Of a stretch of 64,000 bases of DNA, positions 60,138-64,000 are shown in pieces. The notes beneath the pieces are model-generated. The model was not told the origin of the DNA and did no database searches. It saw nothing but the letters and a program-made list of their open reading frames with translations. The position numbers were made by a program, and so were the translations under genes. The stretch's first letter is position 1. Each line of letters starts with the position of its first letter. Source of the stretch: DATFKA01 sp035268885 (GTDB taxonomy: Bacteria; Bacteroidota; Bacteroidia; Chitinophagales; Saprospiraceae); contig DATFKA010000162.1 in NCBI GenBank assembly GCA_035268885.1, positions 1-64,000 of the forward strand. The letters run 5' to 3'.

Positions 60138-61104
60138 AATAATATTTCCTTAGGCTTATACTACCCCAAAAGTGGCTGCTGCCACCTTCAAATTCAGGAC
60201 TCATAGCCTCCTGGCTCAGACGTATGGCCCAACGCTTCCAGGTAAACTGAATACCATAACTGGCCAAATATACCAGTTTTTTGGTATGGGGGGGCTGGAA
60301 AGACTTTATATCACTATTGGGGCGCATTGTTCCGTTGAGTAATTGATTGCGATGCACGTAGCGCGCCGAAAAGTGGAAATAAGTATGCCAGTGGATAGAA
60401 GGCATGGATTGGTTGGGGCGAAAGTATCCGGCCAGGTCGCCATTCTTATAGTGCATGCCCATTTGTACATATTGCTGCACATTACCCAGATAGATTTGAG
60501 GACTGGCGAGCCACAAGTGTTTTGCTCCGGTTGAAATTGCTTTTTCGGCCTGGAACTGTACTACCCAGTAAGGACGATCAGCAAGTTGGTATTCCCAACC
60601 CTGGGCTAGCGGACGTCCTTTTAGGCGGTGTACTCCATTTTGTATATTTTCCCCACGCATAGAGGGCCCCTGGAAGCCCAGTAATAGAGATTTATATAGT
60701 TTTAAGCCATTTTCTGGCAGAAAGGTCTGGTTTTCAAACTGCAAGTCTAGTCGGGCAGTATAAGGTCGGTCTATTTGTTCTGGGGTATTCCAGTGGATTC
60801 GAAAGGGCGTGAATAATTGGTAACGCAAACAGAGCTGGCTGAGATTCTCTGCTTGCCGGTTCACAAATCGCAGTGGGAAAAGGGAGGCGGGACTAAGCCT
60901 GCCTTTGTCCAGGCTCTGATCGTTCAGTCTAATGGATTGCCCCGCCGTGTAATAACGGTCGGAGGGTAGTCGCAAAAAGTAATAGTCATTTTCAGTGGTG
61001 TATTCCACGAATTCTAATCTGGGACCACCTGACTCCTGAGCGGATAGTGGCAATAGGGCGAAGGCCAGGAATAGCCAGGCAATAGCAACGTAGGGCGCTT
61101 TCAT
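60136..61104 (-). CDS. LpxR-like (DUF2219) outer-membrane protein
   Basis: The 322-residue protein has a signal peptide (1-22, ...LPLSAQ) and the N-terminal signature of the lipid A deacylase LpxR family: a TENDYYFLRLPSDRYYTAGQSIRL stretch corresponds to the ENDxxxxTDRYYTxG pattern. The remaining sequence alternates short hydrophobic strands typical of an outer-membrane barrel (FNRQAENLSQLCLRYQLFTP, QGWEYQLADRPYWVVQFQAEKAIS, HTYFHFSARYVHRNQLL). LpxR removes the 3'-linked acyloxyacyl group of lipid A. Whether this distant member is active is uncertain. Confidence 0.8.
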   Translation of the reverse strand: MKAPYVAIAWLFLAFALLPLSAQESGGPRLEFVEYTTENDYYFLRLPSDRYYTAGQSIRLNDQSLDKGRLSPASLFPLRFVNRQAENLSQLCLRYQLFTPFRIHWNTPEQIDRPYTARLDLQFENQTFLPENGLKLYKSLLLGFQGPSMRGENIQNGVHRLKGRPLAQGWEYQLADRPYWVVQFQAEKAISTGAKHLWLASPQIYLGNVQQYVQMGMHYKNGDLAGYFRPNQSMPSIHWHTYFHFSARYVHRNQLLNGTMRPNSDIKSFQPPHTKKLVYLASYGIQFTWKRWAIRLSQEAMSPEFEGGSSHFWGSISLRKYY

Positions 61105-61249
61105 TTTAGGTCGTTTTAAATCGCCCCTAGTTTATGTTAAAATATACATATATTCAAAACTTAAACTGTGAATTTTCTAATTAATATTTAGAATACTTCA
61201 CCCCTTAAGAATCTTTTTTGTTAATTCGGGAATCGCAAATTGTAATCAG

Positions 61250-62128
61250 ATGATGAAGGACGTTAAGGAACTACTGGAATTATTAGCTTTAGAAGAATTA
61301 GATAAAAATCTTTACCGTGGTCTAAGCAGTCCGGTGGGGAGTAAGCGGGTATTCGGTGGTCAGGTATTAGCACAAAGCCTCAGCGCTGCAATGCAAACCC
61401 TTCCGGAGGAGCGTGTTTTACATTCTATTCACTCTTATTTTATTTTACCGGGTAAGCTGGAAATACCTATTATTTTTCAGGTAGAGCAGGTACGGGACGG
61501 GGGGAGCTTTTCCTCCCGGCGGGTACGCGCTATCCAAAACGGGCAGGTTATCTTTTTTATGGCTGCTTCTTTTCAGCTGCGGCAGGAGGGCTTTGATCAT
61601 CAGATAAGTATGCCTAATGTATCTACGCCCGATCAATTAGTAAGCTGGGAAGAGCTGGTGACTAAGTATGGCGATCAGCTCCCCGAGAATTACAAGCGAT
61701 TTCTAAATCTGGATCGACCAATCGAATTCCGACCAGTGGAATTGATTAACCCAGCCTTGCCTGGGAAAAGTCAGCCTTATCGTCACGTCTGGATGAAGGC
61801 CAAAGGACTTATGCCCGACGATATTCGTTCTCACCAAAGTGTCCTGGCCTATACCTCTGATTATAATCTGCTGACTACGGCTCTATTACCGCATGGTATT
61901 GCGGCTTCTCTTAGTAAGGTACAATTGGCCAGCCTGGATCACGCCATGTGGTTTCACCGCGATTTTAGAATGGACGACTGGTTGTTATACGCCATTGATA
62001 GTCCGAGTGCTTCAAATGCGCGTGGATTTACCCGCGGTAACATTTTTGATAAGGAGGGGCGTCTGGTCGCTTCCGTAGTCCAGGAAGGTATGGTGCGCAA
62101 AAATAAAAAAGATGCACTACTGGAATAA
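61250..62128 (+). CDS. tesB: Acyl-CoA thioesterase II
   Basis: The 292-residue protein is a double-hotdog thioesterase of the TesB type (family length about 285-290). The N-terminal hotdog shows LYRGLSSPVGSKRVFGGQVLAQSL and the HSIHSYFILPG strand. The C-terminal hotdog has VLAYTSDYNLLTTALLPHG with the catalytic Asp, then LDHAMWFHRDFRMDDWLLYA and GFTRGNIFDKEGRLVASVVQEG. It hydrolyses medium/long acyl-CoA in the cytoplasm. The next gene, ytxJ, begins 135 bases further on. Confidence 0.93.
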   Translation: MMKDVKELLELLALEELDKNLYRGLSSPVGSKRVFGGQVLAQSLSAAMQTLPEERVLHSIHSYFILPGKLEIPIIFQVEQVRDGGSFSSRRVRAIQNGQVIFFMAASFQLRQEGFDHQISMPNVSTPDQLVSWEELVTKYGDQLPENYKRFLNLDRPIEFRPVELINPALPGKSQPYRHVWMKAKGLMPDDIRSHQSVLAYTSDYNLLTTALLPHGIAASLSKVQLASLDHAMWFHRDFRMDDWLLYAIDSPSASNARGFTRGNIFDKEGRLVASVVQEGMVRKNKKDALLE

Positions 62129-62262
62129 TTATTGGATGGCCGCTATACTTCTTTTTTAACCTCCTCCCAAACTTTCTGTAAACTCAGCGCATTAACAAGG
62201 TTGAGTAAGGATTATGCGAATAGTCCTCAAGAAGAACAATCACTTTCTAAATTTGATGAATT

Positions 62263-62667
62263 ATGGGGTTTCTTAAAAACGTACAAAATGCAATGCGCCC
62301 AGATTTGCCTGAATCCTGGTTGGTACTGGACCAGGAAAATCGAATCTCGGAACTTATTGCAAAGTCTCATGAGCAGCCCGTGGCTGTATTCAAGCACAGT
62401 GTAAGTTGTGGAATTAGTAATATGGCTAAATTTCAGCTGGAAAACGGCTGGGATATTTCCAGCGACGAGTTGGCATTTTACTATTTGGACTTATTAGCGC
62501 ATAGAAAAATTTCCAATCAGATCGCTGAACAGTTGAAAGTCGTTCATCAATCTCCCCAACTGATTTTATTAGAAAGGGGAGAGGTGGTCTTTGATACTTC
62601 TCACCACGGCGTTCACTTAACCGGGCTTAAGCATGCCCTCAACGAATTGAATACGGAAGATGCATAG
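62263..62667 (+). CDS. ytxJ: Bacillithiol-system monothiol thioredoxin-like protein
   Basis: The 134-residue protein belongs to the YtxJ (DUF2847) group, thioredoxin-like proteins with one redox cysteine in FKHSVSCGIS (Cys49), and with the conserved LDLLAHRKISNQIAEQLKVVHQSPQ and LLERGEVVFDTSHHGV. In Firmicutes and many Bacteroidota it is thought to act as a bacilliredoxin that removes bacillithiol from proteins; its presence suggests this organism makes bacillithiol. It overlaps the dihydrofolate reductase start by eight bases. Confidence 0.88.
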   Translation: MGFLKNVQNAMRPDLPESWLVLDQENRISELIAKSHEQPVAVFKHSVSCGISNMAKFQLENGWDISSDELAFYYLDLLAHRKISNQIAEQLKVVHQSPQLILLERGEVVFDTSHHGVHLTGLKHALNELNTEDA

Positions 62668-63163
62668 TTTTATCATCGCCGCAGTAGCAGAAAACGGCGT
62701 GATTGGCGCTGATGGGGATTTAGTTTGGGATCTTCCCGCAGATCAGGCCTATTTCAAGCAGCGCATTCGCTCGGCCCAATTGTTAACTGGTCGGGTGTCT
62801 TTTGAATCTAATCAGGGGCAAGAAATATTTCCGGAAGAGGAGCAGGTTATTGTTTTAACCCGGCAGAAAGACTACCGTGCAGGGAATGTACGTGTCGCTC
62901 ATAGCCTGGCAGAAGCCTGGCAGATAGCGGAGGATTCTTCTTATGAAGAGCTGGCCGTACTCGGTGGAGCCAATGTTTATAAAATGAGCCTCCCTAAAGT
63001 AGATACGCTTTATATTACCGAGGTACACGCTGAATTTGAAGGCGACACTTTTTTTCCAAAAATCCCAGAGGCAGACTGGCAAGAGGTACAGCGTGAAGAT
63101 TTCCCCGCAGATAAGTGGAACCCGTACCCCTTTTCTTTCGTAACTTACCGGCGGAAAAATTAG
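62660..63163 (+). CDS. folA: Dihydrofolate reductase
   Basis: The 167-residue enzyme reduces dihydrofolate to tetrahydrofolate with NADPH. Recognition: N-terminal SFIIAAVAENGVIGADGDLVWDLPADQAYFK, where the Asp of WDLPAD is the catalytic acid, a VLGGANVYKM NADPH-binding stretch and the C-terminal DTLYITEVHAEFEGDTFFPKI. Unusually, the stretch after the substrate helix is QLLTGRVSFES, where most DHFRs have a VVMGRKTWES-like sequence; this is within family variation. It overlaps ytxJ by 8 bases and is followed by an MFS gene three bases later. Confidence 0.93.
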   Translation: MHSFIIAAVAENGVIGADGDLVWDLPADQAYFKQRIRSAQLLTGRVSFESNQGQEIFPEEEQVIVLTRQKDYRAGNVRVAHSLAEAWQIAEDSSYEELAVLGGANVYKMSLPKVDTLYITEVHAEFEGDTFFPKIPEADWQEVQREDFPADKWNPYPFSFVTYRRKN

Positions 63164-63166
63164 CAC

Positions 63167-64000
63167 ATGTCAAAACCTTCCCAGCAAAAGGCAAGTCTAT
63201 TAACCATTTTCATCACGGTCTTCATAGACATGCTCGGGGTAGGCATCATCATTCCGGTGATCCCGGCCTTGTTTTTTGAAGAGAGTACGGCCATCCTGGA
63301 TCCTTCCTATACAGAAGCCCAGCGCTCCATACTCTATGGTTTTATTATAGCTTCCTATCCCATTTTGCAATTTTTTGGTGCGCCGCTTTTAGGGGCTTTG
63401 TCAGACCGTTACGGACGCAAGCCCATGCTCACTATGTCTTTATTCGGGACAATGATAGGGTATTTGCTCTTTGCCTGGGCAATAAAGGAGGGATGGTTGG
63501 TCTTGTTGTTTTTAAGCCGCATGTTACCTGGGTTCACCGGGGGTAATATTTCAATTATTTTATCTTCCATCGCGGACGTTAGTGACGCGCAATCCAAGAC
63601 GCGTAATTTTGGCCTGGTGGGGACGGCCTTTGGTCTGGGGTTTATTTTGGGGCCAACCCTGGGGGGTGTTTTAGCAGACAATACGGTGGTATCCTGGTTT
63701 GGTCCGGAGACGCCTTTTTATTTTACTGCGATCATCACATTACTCAATATTTTGTTAGTTTGGTATCGCTTTCGCGAAACCTTGCAAAAGGCCAGCCAGG
63801 TACCTTTTTCTTTATTTCGGGGTTTTAAGAACATAGCTAAATCCTTTGCTGCACCTAACCTCAGAGGCATTTTCACTGTGGTGCTGGGCTTATCCCTGGG
63901 CTTTACTTTTTTCACGCAGTTTTATGCGGTTATCCTGATTCAGGATTTTGACTATACAGAAAAAAATATAGGTTTATTGTTTGGCTGGATTGGTATCTGG
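63167..64000 (+). CDS. MFS transporter of the TCR/Tet type, partial (runs off the window)
   Basis: The ATG at 63167 opens a frame to the window edge: 278 residues without a stop. It begins KASLLTIFITVFIDMLGVGIIIPVIP, the typical first helix of the Tet/TCR family, and has GALSDRYGRKPML (MFS motif A), LSRMLPGFTGGN and GTAFGLGFILGPTLGG (motif C, antiporter signature). A drug/proton efflux role is likely. It follows folA by three bases and may be in its operon. The C-terminal half lies outside. Confidence 0.9.
   Translation, partial: MSKPSQQKASLLTIFITVFIDMLGVGIIIPVIPALFFEESTAILDPSYTEAQRSILYGFIIASYPILQFFGAPLLGALSDRYGRKPMLTMSLFGTMIGYLLFAWAIKEGWLVLLFLSRMLPGFTGGNISIILSSIADVSDAQSKTRNFGLVGTAFGLGFILGPTLGGVLADNTVVSWFGPETPFYFTAIITLLNILLVWYRFRETLQKASQVPFSLFRGFKNIAKSFAAPNLRGIFTVVLGLSLGFTFFTQFYAVILIQDFDYTEKNIGLLFGWIGIW

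Noticed and set aside
62132..62404. 90-codon open frame between tesB and ytxJ
   Set aside because: It overlaps the start of ytxJ in another frame, has no recognisable domain and no signal peptide. The ytxJ frame there matches a known family, so this is a shadow.
1..64000. tRNA, rRNA or CRISPR loci
   Set aside because: I looked through the intergenic stretches for tRNA-like T-loops, conserved rRNA sequence and regularly spaced repeats and found none.

Overview
The window looks like a chromosomal piece of a free-living member of the Bacteroidota, most likely Saprospiria (Lewinella/Haliscomenobacter-like). Several secreted proteins end in type IX secretion (T9SS) sorting domains, two promoter candidates match the Bacteroidota TAnnTTTG -7 element, Shine-Dalgarno sequences are scarce, and the gene families are typical of that phylum: M56/BlaI pairs, UnbV/CRTAC1-like secreted proteins, LytTR two-component systems, TonB-C proteins and YtxJ. 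The lineage is an inference from gene content. I saw no rRNA, tRNA or CRISPR array.

Layout. 1-7.7 kb is a decayed zone: a group II intron relic, a truncated esterase, an UnbV/FG-GAP protein with a formylglycine-generating-enzyme-like lipoprotein, a peroxiredoxin, and an M16 peptidase pseudogene disrupted by one copy of a 258-bp repeat whose second copy lies 1.9 kb upstream. 7.7-15.6 kb holds a GH5 glycanase divergent from a BlaI repressor/M56 sensor-peptidase pair, with two BlaI-type operators in the shared spacer, then two small membrane/hypothetical genes. 15.8-22.3 kb has a BNR/sortilin-like secreted protein, a Fur-family regulator with twin palindromes, an MscS channel and an SGLT-type symporter. 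22.4-26.1 kb is a very large caspase-alpha/beta-hydrolase fusion. 26.2-32.2 kb carries a two-subunit molybdenum hydroxylase (Tat lipoprotein), a DUF1080 lipoprotein and an M14 peptidase. 32.3-35.8 kb has a TonB-C protein and a pectate-lyase-like protein with an IPTL-like tail. 36.0-40.7 kb holds a TPR lipoprotein and a caspase-subtilisin fusion, plus a degraded second copy of the fusion's 3' end. 40.9-47.9 kb contains a FucP-like sugar transporter, a large carboxypeptidase-regulatory/MG2 protein, a SulP transporter and a small exported protein. 48.0-58.8 kb is a coherent export module: a LytTR system divergent from an adaptor-TolC-ABC ATPase-two permease operon that ends in an NtrC/NtrB-type pair. 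58.8-64 kb is housekeeping: a SPOUT methyltransferase, LpxR-like protein, TesB, YtxJ, dihydrofolate reductase and a truncated MFS transporter.

Most notable: two caspase-family proteins in one window, one fused to a lipase-like hydrolase and one to a subtilisin, each with its catalytic residues intact. The subtilisin fusion is accompanied by the relic of a paralogue. They are candidates for a protease-triggered death or defence effector system, but this is inference; no classical defence gene lies beside them. The export module also has a near-perfect palindrome and a sigma-54-like element in front of it, matching its own NtrC-type regulator.
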